A program made the translations under genes and the position numbers. A stretch of DNA of 64,000 bases from Brevundimonas basaltis (lineage in GTDB: Bacteria > Pseudomonadota > Alphaproteobacteria > Caulobacterales > Caulobacteraceae): NCBI RefSeq assembly GCF_014202075.1, contig NZ_JACHFZ010000001.1, positions 310,001 to 374,000 of the forward strand, in the 5' to 3' direction. Under the pieces are notes generated by a model. That model saw only the letters and a program-made list of their open reading frames with translations, did no database searches and had not been told where the DNA came from. This document shows positions 31,712-42,011 of this stretch, in pieces. Position 1 is the stretch's first letter. The number at the start of each line of letters is the position of its first letter.

Positions 31712-32542
31712 ATGAGCAAGCTGGGTCTGATCGCCGGCGGCGGGGCCCTCCCGGTGTCCGTGGCCGGCCGTTGCGAGGCTGAAGGACGGCCGGTGTTCGT
31801 GATCCGTCTGGCCGGCTTCGCCGACCCGCATCTGGCTCGCTATCCCGGGGTCGACGCCGGCATGGCCGAGATCGGTCGAGTTCTGTCGGCGCTGAAGAAG
31901 GCCGGGTGCGACGCCGTCTGTTTCGCCGGAACGGTCAACCGACCGGATTTCAAGTCGCTGAAGCCGGATTTCAAGGGCATGACCCTTTTGCCGGGCATCA
32001 TCGCCGAGGCGGCCAAGGGCGACGATGCCCTGCTGCGCAAGATCCTGTCGGTGTTCGAAGCCGAGGGCTACGTCATCGAGGGCGCCGACGACATCCTCGG
32101 CGGCGAGACCCTGCCGGCCGGCGCTCTGGGCGCTTTTTCGCCGACACCGGCTCAGATCGCCGATCTGAAGAAAGCTCTGCATGTCGCGGAAAAGGCCGGG
32201 GAACTTGATATCGGGCAGGGCGCGGTTGTGTGCGACGGCTTGGTGCTCGCGGTCGAGGCTCAAGAGGGGACCGACGCCATGCTGGCCCGGGTCGCGGGCC
32301 TGCCCGCGGACCTGCGCGGCTCCGCAGCGGATCGCAAGGGCGCTCTCGGCAAGGCGCCCAAGCCGATCCAGGACCTGCGCGTGGACATGCCGGTGATGGG
32401 GGCCCGAACGATCGAGCTAGCCGCGGCCGCCGGGCTGGCCGGGGTGGGCGGCGTCGCCGGCAAACTGATCCTGATCGACCATCCTGCCATCGTCGAGGCG
32501 GCCGATCGCCTGGGCCTGTTCGTTTGGGGCGAGACGCGGTGA
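31712..32542 (+). CDS. lpxI: UDP-2,3-diacylglucosamine pyrophosphatase LpxI
   Basis: Cleaves UDP-2,3-diacylglucosamine to lipid X by attack on the alpha phosphorus; it replaces LpxH in alphaproteobacteria and was first characterised in Caulobacter crescentus. The 276-residue product has GLIAGGGALPVSVA at the N-terminus, CFAGTVNRPDF, and the C-terminal half with PVMGARTIELAAAAG and AGKLILID. Its place between lpxA and lpxB supports the call. Confidence 0.96.
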   Translation: MSKLGLIAGGGALPVSVAGRCEAEGRPVFVIRLAGFADPHLARYPGVDAGMAEIGRVLSALKKAGCDAVCFAGTVNRPDFKSLKPDFKGMTLLPGIIAEAAKGDDALLRKILSVFEAEGYVIEGADDILGGETLPAGALGAFSPTPAQIADLKKALHVAEKAGELDIGQGAVVCDGLVLAVEAQEGTDAMLARVAGLPADLRGSAADRKGALGKAPKPIQDLRVDMPVMGARTIELAAAAGLAGVGGVAGKLILIDHPAIVEAADRLGLFVWGETR

Positions 32543-33705
32543 GCCGACCGCTGAAGATCATGCTGGTCGCCGCCGAGGCCTCGGGAGATGCGCTGGGGGG
32601 AGGTCTGGCGCGAGCACTGAAGGCGCGCCTTGGCGACGACGTAACCTTCGTCGGCGTTGGCGGTTTGCGCATGGCGGAGGAGGGCGTCGCCAGCCCGTTC
32701 GACATCACCGACCTCTCGGTCCTCGGCTGGCTGGAGGGGCTGAAGGCCTATGGCGTGGTCAAGCGCCGCGTCGCCGACACCGCCGCCCTCGCCGCGGCCG
32801 AACGGCCGGACGCCGTGGTGCTGATCGACAGCTGGGGGTTCACCATCCGTGTGGCCAAGGCCATTCGCGCCGTCCTGCCGGATACGCCCCTGATCAAATA
32901 TGTGGGGCCGCAGGTCTGGGCCTCGCGGCCCGGTCGGGCCAAGACTCTTGCAGCGTCGGTCGACCACCTGCTGGCCTTGTACGCCTTCGATGCGCCGTGG
33001 TTCGAGCGGGAGGGTCTGGAGACCACGGTCGTCGGCTCCCAGGCGCTTCACGTCGACATGAGCGGCGCCGACCCGGCCGCCTTCCGGAGCTCGCGCGGGA
33101 TCGCGCCCGCTGCTCCCCTCATACTGGTCCTGCCGGGCAGCCGCCGTTCCGAAATCCGCCTGATGACCCCGATCTACGAGGCCGCCGTGGCCCGGCTGAA
33201 AAAGGCCCATTCAGGTCTGGAGGTCGCCGTTGTGGCCGCCGGCGCGGTGGCTGACCTGGTCACCGCCGAGGTCGCCTCCTGGCCGTTCCGCGCCCATCTG
33301 GTGCCTGAGGCGGAGAAATACTCCGCCATGAAAGCCGCCACCGTCGCCGTGGCCACCAGCGGCACGGTATCCACCGAGCTGGCACTGGCGGGCGCGCCAA
33401 TGGTCATCGCTTACCGGTTCCAGCCGCTGAGCTACGCGATCATGAAGCCATTTTTCACCGGCAAATACGCGACCCTGTTCAACCACGCCGCGGACACGGA
33501 GATCGCGAAGGAGTTGATCCAGAACGACGCGACGCCGGAGAAGGTGGCGGCGATAGTCGCCGGTCTGCTGGCCGACCCCGAGCGCCGCGCGGAACAGGCT
33601 GCGCGCCAGACCGCCGCCCTGGACCTGATGGGCCGGGGAGGGCGCGACCCGTCCGAGATCGCCGCGGACGCGGTGCTCAGGGTCGTCGCCGCCCGTCGGG
33701 GATAG
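32539..33705 (+). CDS. lpxB: Lipid A disaccharide synthase
   Basis: Glycosyltransferase joining lipid X and UDP-diacylglucosamine to give the lipid A disaccharide. The 388-residue product starts with GTG overlapping the lpxI stop. Family motifs include MLVAAEASGDALGGGLARAL, VLIDSWGF, KYVGPQVWASRPGR and VLPGSRRSEI. It ends the long plus-strand envelope block and is convergent with the next minus-strand gene, 33 bases away. Confidence 0.97.
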   Translation: MSRPLKIMLVAAEASGDALGGGLARALKARLGDDVTFVGVGGLRMAEEGVASPFDITDLSVLGWLEGLKAYGVVKRRVADTAALAAAERPDAVVLIDSWGFTIRVAKAIRAVLPDTPLIKYVGPQVWASRPGRAKTLAASVDHLLALYAFDAPWFEREGLETTVVGSQALHVDMSGADPAAFRSSRGIAPAAPLILVLPGSRRSEIRLMTPIYEAAVARLKKAHSGLEVAVVAAGAVADLVTAEVASWPFRAHLVPEAEKYSAMKAATVAVATSGTVSTELALAGAPMVIAYRFQPLSYAIMKPFFTGKYATLFNHAADTEIAKELIQNDATPEKVAAIVAGLLADPERRAEQAARQTAALDLMGRGGRDPSEIAADAVLRVVAARRG

Positions 33706-33738
33706 GGCTCCCGCCGGACGGCGAGACCTCCCCGAGGA

Positions 33739-36201
33739 TCAGCCGACGCGGGCGGCGATGCCCGACAGCGTGTCCTTCAGCCCCGCCATCCGCTTCGCCG
33801 TCTGGTCGGCGCCCGAAATGCGGACTTGCCCGGCCAGGGCGTTCAGGGAGCGCGCCACGGCGGCGTCGCGCCCGCCGCTGTCGACCAACGGCGCCGCCGC
33901 GTCGAGGGCGGCGACGATGCGGCCCATCATCTCCGCCGGGAGGGCGTTGTCGCGGGCCAGTTGATCCAGATAGGCGCGGGCCACGACCGGATGGGCCGGC
34001 CAGGTGACGGGGAACTGCTGCTGTGGGTTCACCGTCTCGCCCTGAACCGCCATCTTCGCGGCGGCGATCTCGTTTTCCGTCAGATGTTCGCTGGGCAGCA
34101 GGTTGAACACGTCGAGCCCGCGCGCGATCTCAGTCCCGTAGATCCGTCCGTTGTACCAGTAAACCGACCAGTAGCCGCCCTGACTCGCCCGGTCGGCGTT
34201 GACCGGGCCGCGGTCGAAATAGGCGATCTCCTGAACATTGGACGAGTCGGTGAAGTCGCTGATGGAAAGCCCGCCTTGGTACCAGGCCTGGACGAACAGG
34301 TCGCGGCCCGGGACCGGGATCAGCGAGCCGTTGTGGGCGACGCAGTTCTCGAGGTCGGTCTGGGCGGCCGGCAGCTTGTAGTAGCTGCGGAAGACCAGCT
34401 TGCCGTCGACGATGTCGTAGATGGCGTTGGCGCCCCAGGTCCGCGGGTCCTGGACGCGGCATCGCGGCCGGCCGCCGCCGCCCCATTCGTCGGTGAACAG
34501 CACCTTGGTGCCGTCGTTGTTGAAGGTCGCCGAGTGCCAGTAGGCGAAGCCGGTGTCGGTGACCGCGTCGATCCGCCGGAGCGCGCGGGGGTCGGAGATG
34601 TCGAACAGTATGCCGTTGCCCGAACAGGCGCCGCCCGCGAGGTTCTTCGACGGGAACAGGGTAATGTCGTGGCACTGGTCGGTGCGGCTGGTGGTCTGGG
34701 TGCCCGTGCCATGGTCGCCGCCCCTCCAGAGGCCGGCGATCTCGCCGGTCGTCTCGTCGGCGAAGACCGTCGGGCTGTCGATGATGCGGGCCCGCGACGG
34801 GTCGGCCAGCGGAATCTCGATCACGTCGATCCGGAAAAGGGCGGTGCGCGGATCACCCGGCAGGCCCGCGACGCAGCCGGGGAGTTCCCGCTCGTCGCGA
34901 ACGCCCGCCGTGCCCGAGTTGTAGACGATCAGCCGCTCGGCGTCCGCGGACACTACCGAATGGGTGTGAGAGCCGCGGCAGGTCTGAACCTGGCCGACCT
35001 GCACCGGTCGCGTCACGTCCGAGATGTCGAAGATGCGGAGTCCGCGGAACCGGTCCGGGCTGGGCCCCGGCCCTACGCCCTCGCGGCCGCAATCGACCCG
35101 ACCGTTGGTGGACTCCACCGACATCAACATCAGGTCGCCCACGATCGACACGTCCCCTTGCCCCCCCGGGCAGACGATCGAGCTGATCAGTTGCGGCTCG
35201 GGGTCGGCGCCGAGGCGATAAAGGTTGACGCCGTGATAGTTGCCCGCGGCTAGGAGATCTCCCGAGAAGGCCATGTCGGTGTTGGAGAAGCTGAGGAAGG
35301 GCGAGCGCCGGCTGGACTGATCCCCGGCGCCGGGGCGCGCCTCGCCGCCGGACCCCGCGTCGGCGGCGGGCGCCCGGGGTGGCAGGCCCTCGGGATTGGT
35401 GGGATCGAAGAAGCCGGGCGGTTTCGGCAGGCTGGCAATCAGCTCCATATTGCTGGCCGCCTGACCGGCGTCGCGGAATCCGGCCCGGAGATTCGTCCGG
35501 GGATCCGGCGAGCCTTCGCGCAGCAGGGCGGCCATGCGCTTGATCTCGGCCTGCTGTTCGTTGGTCACATCGTTGACGAAGCGGTACAGCACCGGATCGT
35601 AGGCCGAGCCGGGCCTCGCCAGAAGGTCGGCGACCATCTGGACCGCCCCCTCGTGGTGGGCGATCATGCGCTCGAGGAACAGGCGGTCGAAGGTCGGACC
35701 CTGGGCGGCGGCCAGGGCCGCCATCTGTTCGGGCGTGGCCATGCCCGGCATCCCGGCGTGATCCGGCATGTCGTGGGCGCCGTGGGCCGAGTGATCCATG
35801 CCCGTCATGACGTGACCGTGGCCCGGCTCCGGCGCCGCCTCGCCGCGCTCGCGCAGCCAGGTCTGCATGAACTCGATCTCGTCGGCCTGGGAAGCGTCGA
35901 TGCGGCCGGCGACGTCCCTGACCGCCTGGGTGTTCGTGCGGTCGGCGACGAGGTCCGCCATGGCGACGGCCTGGGCATGATGCAGGATCATGCCCCGCAT
36001 GAACTTCACGTCGTCGTCGGAGTAGCGGTTGTCGGCGATCCGGGAGGCCTCACGGCCTTCCAGCGTGCGGCTGGCCTGGCCGGGGGCGCCCGGTTGGACG
36101 ATCGGCGCCTCCTGGGCGGCGGCGGCCGCGGCCGTCAGGAGAACGCTGGCGGCGACGGAGCACCCCAGCAGCTTGCGAATTTGGAGACCTTTGCTGCGCA
36201 C
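33739..36201 (-). CDS. Secreted DUF305 / LVIVD-repeat fusion protein
   Basis: The 820-residue product has a signal peptide (about 1-28). Two DUF305 (ferritin-like) halves follow, with FMRGMILHHAQAVAMADL near 68 and FLERMIAHHEGAVQMVADLL near 170. Between them is a His/Met-rich linker (HGHVMTGMDHSAHGAHDMPD). The rest, about 300-700, looks like an LVIVD beta-propeller (GLRIFDISDVTRPVQVGQV, LLMSVESTNG). DUF305 proteins are often linked to copper handling. The GTG start at 36201 is preceded by GGGGAG. No clear partner gene is adjacent. Confidence 0.85.
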   Translation of the reverse strand: MRSKGLQIRKLLGCSVAASVLLTAAAAAAQEAPIVQPGAPGQASRTLEGREASRIADNRYSDDDVKFMRGMILHHAQAVAMADLVADRTNTQAVRDVAGRIDASQADEIEFMQTWLRERGEAAPEPGHGHVMTGMDHSAHGAHDMPDHAGMPGMATPEQMAALAAAQGPTFDRLFLERMIAHHEGAVQMVADLLARPGSAYDPVLYRFVNDVTNEQQAEIKRMAALLREGSPDPRTNLRAGFRDAGQAASNMELIASLPKPPGFFDPTNPEGLPPRAPAADAGSGGEARPGAGDQSSRRSPFLSFSNTDMAFSGDLLAAGNYHGVNLYRLGADPEPQLISSIVCPGGQGDVSIVGDLMLMSVESTNGRVDCGREGVGPGPSPDRFRGLRIFDISDVTRPVQVGQVQTCRGSHTHSVVSADAERLIVYNSGTAGVRDERELPGCVAGLPGDPRTALFRIDVIEIPLADPSRARIIDSPTVFADETTGEIAGLWRGGDHGTGTQTTSRTDQCHDITLFPSKNLAGGACSGNGILFDISDPRALRRIDAVTDTGFAYWHSATFNNDGTKVLFTDEWGGGGRPRCRVQDPRTWGANAIYDIVDGKLVFRSYYKLPAAQTDLENCVAHNGSLIPVPGRDLFVQAWYQGGLSISDFTDSSNVQEIAYFDRGPVNADRASQGGYWSVYWYNGRIYGTEIARGLDVFNLLPSEHLTENEIAAAKMAVQGETVNPQQQFPVTWPAHPVVARAYLDQLARDNALPAEMMGRIVAALDAAAPLVDSGGRDAAVARSLNALAGQVRISGADQTAKRMAGLKDTLSGIAARVG

Positions 36202-36300
36202 GACTTCACTCCCCGGAGACGCTGTGTCGTCACGGGTACCATGTGAAATACTGTAACATAAGCCTCGATTTCGCGACCGACGGCCGCGACCCGGGGATCG

Positions 36301-37602
36301 TCAGCCGCGGTTCTGAATCGGCACGAAATCGCGCTCGGTCGGGCCGGTATAGAGCTGGCGCGGGCGGCCGATCTTTTGGGTCGGATCGCCGATCATCTCC
36401 TGCCACTGGGCGATCCAGCCGACGGTGCGGGCCAGCGAGAACAGCACCGTGAACATCGAGGTCGGGAAGCCCATCGCGGACAGGGTGATGCCCGAATAGA
36501 AGTCGACGTTCGGGAACAGCTTGCGCTCGATGAAATATTCGTCGTTGAGCGCCACCCGTTCCAGTTCGCGGGCCACCTGCAGCAGCGGATCGTTCGGATC
36601 GCCGACCGCCTCCAGCACCTCGTGGGCGCTCTCCTGCATTACCTTCGCGCGCGGGTCGTAGTTCTTGTAAACCCGGTGGCCGAAGCCCATCAGCTTGTAT
36701 TTCTTGGCCTTCACGCCCTCGATGAACTCCGGGATGCGATCGGGGGTGCCGATCTCCTTGAGCATGTTAAGCGCTTCTTCGTTGGCGCCCCCATGCGACG
36801 GGCCCCACAGGCAGGCGATGCCGGCGGCGATACAGGCGAACGGATTGGCGCCCGACGAACCGGCCAGGCGGACGGTCGAGGTCGAGGCGTTCTGCTCGTG
36901 ATCGGCGTGCAGGATGAAGATGCGGTCCATGGCCTTGGCCAGCACCGGATTGACCACATAGTCCTCGGCCGGAACGGCGAAGCACATGCGCAGGAAATTC
37001 TCGGCGTAGTTCAGGTCGTTGCGCGGCGACACGAAGGGCTGGCCGACGTGATATTTATAGGCGCGCGCGGCAATGGTCGGCATCTTGGCGATCAGGCGGA
37101 TGGCCGAGATGTTGCGTTGGACCGGATCATGGATGTCCAGGCTGTCGTGATAGAAGGCCGACAGGGCACCGACGGTGCCGACCATGATCGACATCGGGTG
37201 GGCGTCGCGACGGAAGCCCTCGAAGAAGCGGTCGAACTGGCTGTGCAGCATGGTGTGCATGGTCACGCTGCGCTCGAACGCCTCATATTCGGAGGCGGTC
37301 GGCAGTTCGCCGTGCAGCAGCAGGTGGCAAACCTCGACGAAATTCGACTTCGAGGCCAATTGGTCGATCGGATAGCCCCGGTGCAACAACACGCCCTTGT
37401 CGCCGTCGATATAGGTCAGGGCGCTTTCGCACGACGCCGTCGAGGTGAAGCCGGGATCGTAGGTGAAGGCGTCCGTGGCCCCATACAGCTTGCGGATATC
37501 GATCACGTCGGGGCCGGTCGAGCCCGCCAGAACCGGCAATTCCACGGACTTGTCGCCGTAGGTGAGGGTGGCCGAGCCGGCGGGTTTGGCGAGTTCAGTC
37601 AT
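36301..37602 (-). CDS. gltA: Citrate synthase
   Basis: Condenses acetyl-CoA and oxaloacetate, the entry step of the TCA cycle. The 433-residue product is a type I (hexameric-type length) citrate synthase with [30 protein letters not shown] (catalytic His) and [12 protein letters not shown] at the C-terminus. The gltX gene lies upstream on the same strand. The 66-base gap contains the perfect palindrome CCTCGCGCGAGG, of unknown role. Confidence 0.97.
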   Translation of the reverse strand: MTELAKPAGSATLTYGDKSVELPVLAGSTGPDVIDIRKLYGATDAFTYDPGFTSTASCESALTYIDGDKGVLLHRGYPIDQLASKSNFVEVCHLLLHGELPTASEYEAFERSVTMHTMLHSQFDRFFEGFRRDAHPMSIMVGTVGALSAFYHDSLDIHDPVQRNISAIRLIAKMPTIAARAYKYHVGQPFVSPRNDLNYAENFLRMCFAVPAEDYVVNPVLAKAMDRIFILHADHEQNASTSTVRLAGSSGANPFACIAAGIACLWGPSHGGANEEALNMLKEIGTPDRIPEFIEGVKAKKYKLMGFGHRVYKNYDPRAKVMQESAHEVLEAVGDPNDPLLQVARELERVALNDEYFIERKLFPNVDFYSGITLSAMGFPTSMFTVLFSLARTVGWIAQWQEMIGDPTQKIGRPRQLYTGPTERDFVPIQNRG

Positions 37603-37668
37603 GGAATCCCCTTGGTCAGACGGCGGCCTCGCGCGAGGGAGGCGGCGGGTCGCAGTTCGATGTGAAAG

Positions 37669-39093
37669 TCAGATAGTCTGTTGCAGCGCATCATTCAAAC
37701 GCCCGAGGCTTTCTTCACGCCCCAAAGCCGACAGGGTGCGGGCGATGTCGGGCGAAGCCGAGCCGCCGGTCAGGGCCGCGCGGGCGGCGGGACCGATCTT
37801 GCCGAAGCCGACGCCTTCCTCTTCGGCGAAGGCTTTGAGCTCCACCTCGAGAGCGAAGACGTCCCAGCTTTCGAACAGCGCCAGCCGGTCGCGCAGCCGG
37901 CCGATCCGCTCGCCGGCCTCCCCGGCCAGGGTGTCACGAGCCTTGCCTTCGATGGCGATCGGGCGAGTCTTGAGAACGAATTCAGTCTGATCCGCCAGCT
38001 CGAGCGCGGTCTTGGCCCGGTCCTTCACGAACGGAATGGCCCGGGTCAGGCGCGCCTCGTCGTCAGGCCCGAGGGCATGTCCGCGCGCCAGATGCACGTC
38101 CAGCGTCAGCTTGGCCAGCCGGTCGTCGTCGGCCAGCCGAATCCAGTGGGCGTTGACGTGGGCCAGCTTGTCGAAGTCCAGGCGGGCGGGCGCGCGGCCG
38201 ACGCCATCCAGATCGAACCACGCCGTCGCCTGCTCGTCGGAGAACAGCTCGTCGTCGCCGTGGGCCCAGCCCAGCCGGGCCAGATAGTTGCGCATCGCCT
38301 CGGGCAGGTAACCCATCTCGGCGTACTCATGCACCGCCTGGGCGCCGTGCCGCTTTGACAGCTTGGCCCCGTCCGGCCCGTGGATCAGCGGGATGTGGGC
38401 GAAGGTCGGGCGGGTCCAGCCGAGGGCGTCGTAGATCAGGCTCTGGCGCGCCGCGTTGTTCAGATGGTCGTCGCCGCGGATCACATGGGTCACGCCCATG
38501 TCGTGGTCGTCGACCACCACGACCAGATTATAGGTCGGGGCGCCGTCCGAGCGCAGGATGACCAGATCGTCCAGCGAGGCCGATTCCCAGCGCACCTGTC
38601 CCTGCACCGCGTCCTCGACGACCACCGGCACGTCGGTCGGGCGCCGGAAGCGCACCGTGTGCGGCTTGGAAAGGTCATCGACGGTCGGCGTGCGGTCACG
38701 CCACGGCGACTCAAAGGCGCGGCCCTCGGCCTTGGCGGCGTCGCGCAGGGCGCCGGTCTCCTCGGCGGTCAGGAAATCGCGGTAGGCGTGGCCCGTCTCC
38801 AGCAGAATGTTCGCGACCTCCCGATGGCGGTCCGCGCGGGCGTGCTGGAACACCGGCTCATCGTCAGCGAACAGGCCCAGCCAGCTCAGCCCGTCGAAAA
38901 TGGCTTTGACCGCCGCGTCGGTGGACCGTTCGCGATCCGTGTCTTCCACCCGGACCAGAAACCGCCCGTTGTGCCGTCTTGCATACAAATAGTTGAAAAG
39001 TGCAGTGCGAGCGCCGCCTATGTGCAGGAAGCCGGTCGGCGAGGGGGCGAAGCGGGTGACGACTTCGGGCGCGGATGTGGAGGCGGAGGTCAT
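37669..39093 (-). CDS. gltX: Glutamyl-tRNA synthetase
   Basis: Charges tRNA with glutamate. The 474-residue class I synthetase has the HIGH-type signature FAPSPTGFLHIGG near residue 16, VEDTDRERST, and the KMSKS-type AKLSKRHG. The ATG at 39093 leaves 13 residues before the signature; farther-upstream starts would run into comEC and add non-conserved sequence. Its start codon shares two bases with the comEC ATG on the other strand. Confidence 0.95.
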   Translation of the reverse strand: MTSASTSAPEVVTRFAPSPTGFLHIGGARTALFNYLYARRHNGRFLVRVEDTDRERSTDAAVKAIFDGLSWLGLFADDEPVFQHARADRHREVANILLETGHAYRDFLTAEETGALRDAAKAEGRAFESPWRDRTPTVDDLSKPHTVRFRRPTDVPVVVEDAVQGQVRWESASLDDLVILRSDGAPTYNLVVVVDDHDMGVTHVIRGDDHLNNAARQSLIYDALGWTRPTFAHIPLIHGPDGAKLSKRHGAQAVHEYAEMGYLPEAMRNYLARLGWAHGDDELFSDEQATAWFDLDGVGRAPARLDFDKLAHVNAHWIRLADDDRLAKLTLDVHLARGHALGPDDEARLTRAIPFVKDRAKTALELADQTEFVLKTRPIAIEGKARDTLAGEAGERIGRLRDRLALFESWDVFALEVELKAFAEEEGVGFGKIGPAARAALTGGSASPDIARTLSALGREESLGRLNDALQQTI

Positions 39094-41242
39094 GGCGGGC
39101 GTTATACCGCCCGCTCCGCCCGTGCACAGTCTCCCCACGCGACTGGCCGGATTTCTGCGCGCCCAGGTGCTGGCCCAGGCCCTGCGCTGGCGGTTGTGGG
39201 CCCCGGTGGCCATGGGCGGAGGCTGCGCCGCCTACTTCTATCTGAAGGCCGAGCCACCGTCGTGGCCGCTGCTGATCGCCGCCCTGCTGGCCGCCTCCGC
39301 CTGGCTTGGCGCGAAACGGGCGGGGATGGCCCGGCTCCTGACCCTGCCGTTGATGCTGCTGGCCTGTTTCGCACTCGGTCTGGCGGTGGCCAAGCTGCGC
39401 ACCGACGCGGTGGCGGTGCCGATCGCTCCCGCCCTGTCCGAGCCGACCGTGGTCGAGGGCTGGGTCATGGACGTCGACAGCCCCGGCGCCGCCGGACCCC
39501 GAGTGATCATCGCGCCCGTGCGTATCCGGGGCCTGCCTCCCGAACAGACGCCGGAGCGGCTGCGGGCCACGGTGCGGGGGCGGGCGCCGGAGCCGGGCGA
39601 GGCGGTGCGCCTCTACGCCATCCTCAACCCCCCGCCGGCTCCGGCCAGCCCCGGCGCCTACGACTTCGGCCGCAATGCGTATTTCCAGTCGATGGGCGGC
39701 GTCGCCTTCGGCCTCGGTGAAGCCCGCCCTGCATACCTGCCCGAGCCGTCATGGGAGCTCCGCCTGGCCATGTGGGTCAATGGCGTCCGCTATGACCTCG
39801 CCCGCCGGATCGTGGCCCGGCAGGGCGAGCGGGCGGGCGGCGTGGCGGCGGCGATGACCACCGGACACGAGTCGTGGCTGGACCCGGTCGAGGTCGAGGT
39901 GATGCGTAACTCCGGCCTGGCCCACATCCTGTCGATCTCGGGCCTGCACATGGCCGTGGTCGGCGGCTTCGTTTTCTTCCTCGTGCGCCTGCTGGTCGCG
40001 GCTTGGCCGTGGCTGGCCTTGCGCGTTCCGGGCAAGAAGGTCGCGGCCTGGGCCGGATTGCTCGCGGTCGGCGGCTATCTGGTGATTTCGGGCCATCCGC
40101 CGCCGGCCGAGCGGGCGGCGATCACCGCCTCCATCGCCTTCCTCGCCATCCTGCTGGACCGGCAGGCTATCACCATGCACGCGCTGGCCGTCGCCGCCTT
40201 CGTGGTCCTGTTGCTGCAGCCCGAAGCCATCGTCACGCCCGGCTTCCAGATGTCCTTCGCCGCGACGGCGGCGTTGGTTGCGTTGGTCGAGGCCTGGCCG
40301 CGCCGGCCGAAAGAGATTTCGGCGCCATGGCCCATTCTGATGGTCCAGCGCGGCGGTGTCTGGGTCGGTGGAGCCATTCTCGCCAGTCTGGTCGCGGGCG
40401 CGGCGACCGGACCGTTCGCCATGCAGCATTTCAACCGGACGGCCATGTACGGTCTGCTCGCCAATCTGGCCACGGCGCCGGTGGCGGATTTTCTGATCAT
40501 GCCGGCGCTGGCGCTCGGAGCCTTGCTGGAGCCGCTGGGTCTCGGCGCGCCCTTCCTGTGGCTGGCGGCGAGAGGGATCGAGGCGATGCTGGCCATCGGC
40601 ACCTGGACGGCGGGTCTGCCGGGCGCGGTGCGGACCATCGCCAGCGCCCCCGACTATGTCCTGCCCATCGCCTTTCTGGGGGTGCTGTTCTGCTGTTTGT
40701 GGCGCGGACCCCTGCGCTGGTTCGGCCTGCCGTTCGCGGCGGCGGTGATGCTGTGGCCCCGCGCGCCGACGCCTGACCTGTGGATCGGCGACGGCGGGAC
40801 GCAGGCGGCCTGGGTCGAGGCGGGGGAGGCGGTCGTGGCCCGGGCGGCGGTGCGTCAATTCGCGGTCGACGTCTGGTCGCGGCGGCGGGGAGTCGCACCG
40901 GTCGAGCGACCGGCCGAGGGCTGGACCTGCACCCGCTTCTCCTGCACGCCCGATACGCCCAACGCCGGTCCGCTGGCCCTGTGGTGGGGCCGCCGCGCGC
41001 CGTCGGCGGAGCAGCTGGACGTCCTGTGCCGGTCGGCGCCCGTGGTCAGCGTCCGCGCGCCTGTCACGGTTCTGCCGGACTCATGCGACGGGCGGCTGGT
41101 GCTGGACGGTGTGGACTACGCCCGCGGCGGCGCGGTCGAGCTGTGGCGCGAGGGGTCGGCGACCGACAACCGCTGGCGGGCGGTCTGGTCGGCCGAGATG
41201 CGCGGCGACCGGCCTTGGAGCGTCAGTGATAGCGGCGGATAA
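39092..41242 (+). CDS. comEC: ComEC/Rec2-family DNA uptake channel protein
   Basis: Inner-membrane channel family that brings single-stranded DNA into the cytoplasm in natural transformation. The product is about 716 residues: two N-terminal hydrophobic segments, an OB-like domain (about 90-200), the competence domain with [19 protein letters not shown] and [18 protein letters not shown], many membrane helices, and a short C-terminal soluble domain. The latter lacks an HxHxDH motif, so any beta-lactamase-like domain is degenerate. A GTG at 39122 is a possible alternative start. Its 3' end overlaps lexA by 20 bases. Confidence 0.9.
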   Translation: MAGVIPPAPPVHSLPTRLAGFLRAQVLAQALRWRLWAPVAMGGGCAAYFYLKAEPPSWPLLIAALLAASAWLGAKRAGMARLLTLPLMLLACFALGLAVAKLRTDAVAVPIAPALSEPTVVEGWVMDVDSPGAAGPRVIIAPVRIRGLPPEQTPERLRATVRGRAPEPGEAVRLYAILNPPPAPASPGAYDFGRNAYFQSMGGVAFGLGEARPAYLPEPSWELRLAMWVNGVRYDLARRIVARQGERAGGVAAAMTTGHESWLDPVEVEVMRNSGLAHILSISGLHMAVVGGFVFFLVRLLVAAWPWLALRVPGKKVAAWAGLLAVGGYLVISGHPPPAERAAITASIAFLAILLDRQAITMHALAVAAFVVLLLQPEAIVTPGFQMSFAATAALVALVEAWPRRPKEISAPWPILMVQRGGVWVGGAILASLVAGAATGPFAMQHFNRTAMYGLLANLATAPVADFLIMPALALGALLEPLGLGAPFLWLAARGIEAMLAIGTWTAGLPGAVRTIASAPDYVLPIAFLGVLFCCLWRGPLRWFGLPFAAAVMLWPRAPTPDLWIGDGGTQAAWVEAGEAVVARAAVRQFAVDVWSRRRGVAPVERPAEGWTCTRFSCTPDTPNAGPLALWWGRRAPSAEQLDVLCRSAPVVSVRAPVTVLPDSCDGRLVLDGVDYARGGAVELWREGSATDNRWRAVWSAEMRGDRPWSVSDSGG

Positions 41243-41915
41243 GGCCGACCAGCTTGCCCTGCACCTCGACCTGGTCCGGTCCGAAGATGCGGGTCTCGTA
41301 GTTCCGGTTGGCCGGCTCCAGCGCGATCGAGGCGCCTTTCTTGCGCAGCCGCTTGAGCGTGGCTTCTTCGCCTTCGACCAGGGCCACGACGATCTCGCCC
41401 GAGTTGGCGGTATCCGCCGATTTGATGATGACCATGTCGCCGTTCAGGATCCCGGCCTCGATCATCGAATCGCCCTCGATCTCGAGCAGATAGTGTTCCC
41501 CGGCGCCCAGCATGGCCTCGGGCACCGGATAGCGGGCCTGTTCGTGTTCGATGGCGGCGATCGGCGTGCCGGCGGCGATCTTGCCCATCAGCGACAGTTC
41601 GCGGGTGTCGTTGGCCGCTTCGACCGCCTGCGGCCGTCCGCCGCCCTCGATGACGCCCGGGGTGAATCCCGCCCGGCCGCGCGGCGCGCCCGCCGTGGCC
41701 TGGTCCGGCAGCTTGACCACCTCCAGCGCTCGCGCCCGGTGCGCCAGCCGGCGGATGAAGCCGCGTTCCTCCAGCGCTGTGATCAGCCGGTGGATGCCCG
41801 ACTTGGACGCCAGATCCAGCGCCTCCTTCATCTCGTCGAACGACGGGGAGACGCCGGTCTCCTTGATCCGTTCGTGAATGAACATCAGCAGTTCGTGCTG
41901 TTTGCGCGTGAGCAT
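41223..41915 (-). CDS. lexA: LexA repressor, SOS master regulator
   Basis: Represses DNA-damage genes and self-cleaves when RecA is activated. The 230-residue product has an N-terminal winged helix (1-65), a longer linker than in E. coli, the cleavage site Ala115-Gly116, catalytic Ser150 (GDSM) and Lys188. The ATG at 41915 was chosen because [10 protein letters not shown] is the usual N-terminus. Two LexA boxes upstream indicate autorepression. Confidence 0.97.
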   Translation of the reverse strand: MLTRKQHELLMFIHERIKETGVSPSFDEMKEALDLASKSGIHRLITALEERGFIRRLAHRARALEVVKLPDQATAGAPRGRAGFTPGVIEGGGRPQAVEAANDTRELSLMGKIAAGTPIAAIEHEQARYPVPEAMLGAGEHYLLEIEGDSMIEAGILNGDMVIIKSADTANSGEIVVALVEGEEATLKRLRKKGASIALEPANRNYETRIFGPDQVEVQGKLVGLIRRYH

Positions 41916-41945
41916 TGGCAACCTCGGCGGCGAATCCCGTTGCGG

Positions 41946-41960
41946 GAACGCTAGCGGAAC
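41946..41960. promoter_or_regulatory. LexA operator 1 (GAAC-N7-GAAC)
   Basis: GAAC GCTAGCG GAAC, read on the minus strand GTTC-N7-GTTC, exactly matches the alphaproteobacterial SOS box. It lies 31-45 bases upstream of the lexA start codon, where it would cover the -10 region or transcription start. Confidence 0.85.
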
Positions 41961-41982
41961 AAACCGCAAACGTCCACAAGGT

Positions 41983-41997
41983 GTTCCTGTGCTGTTC
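41983..41997. promoter_or_regulatory. LexA operator 2 (GTTC-N7-GTTC)
   Basis: GTTC CTGTGCT GTTC is a second exact SOS box, in the opposite orientation to operator 1 and 37 bases from it, start to start. It would lie near or upstream of the -35 region of the lexA promoter. Confidence 0.85.
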
Positions 41998-42011
41998 CGG
42001 TTAAGGTCCGG

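Noticed and set aside
37669..39213. Upstream start for gltX at 39213
   Set aside because: The added 40 residues are Arg-rich and not conserved, and would lie within comEC; the ATG at 39093 fits the family N-terminus.
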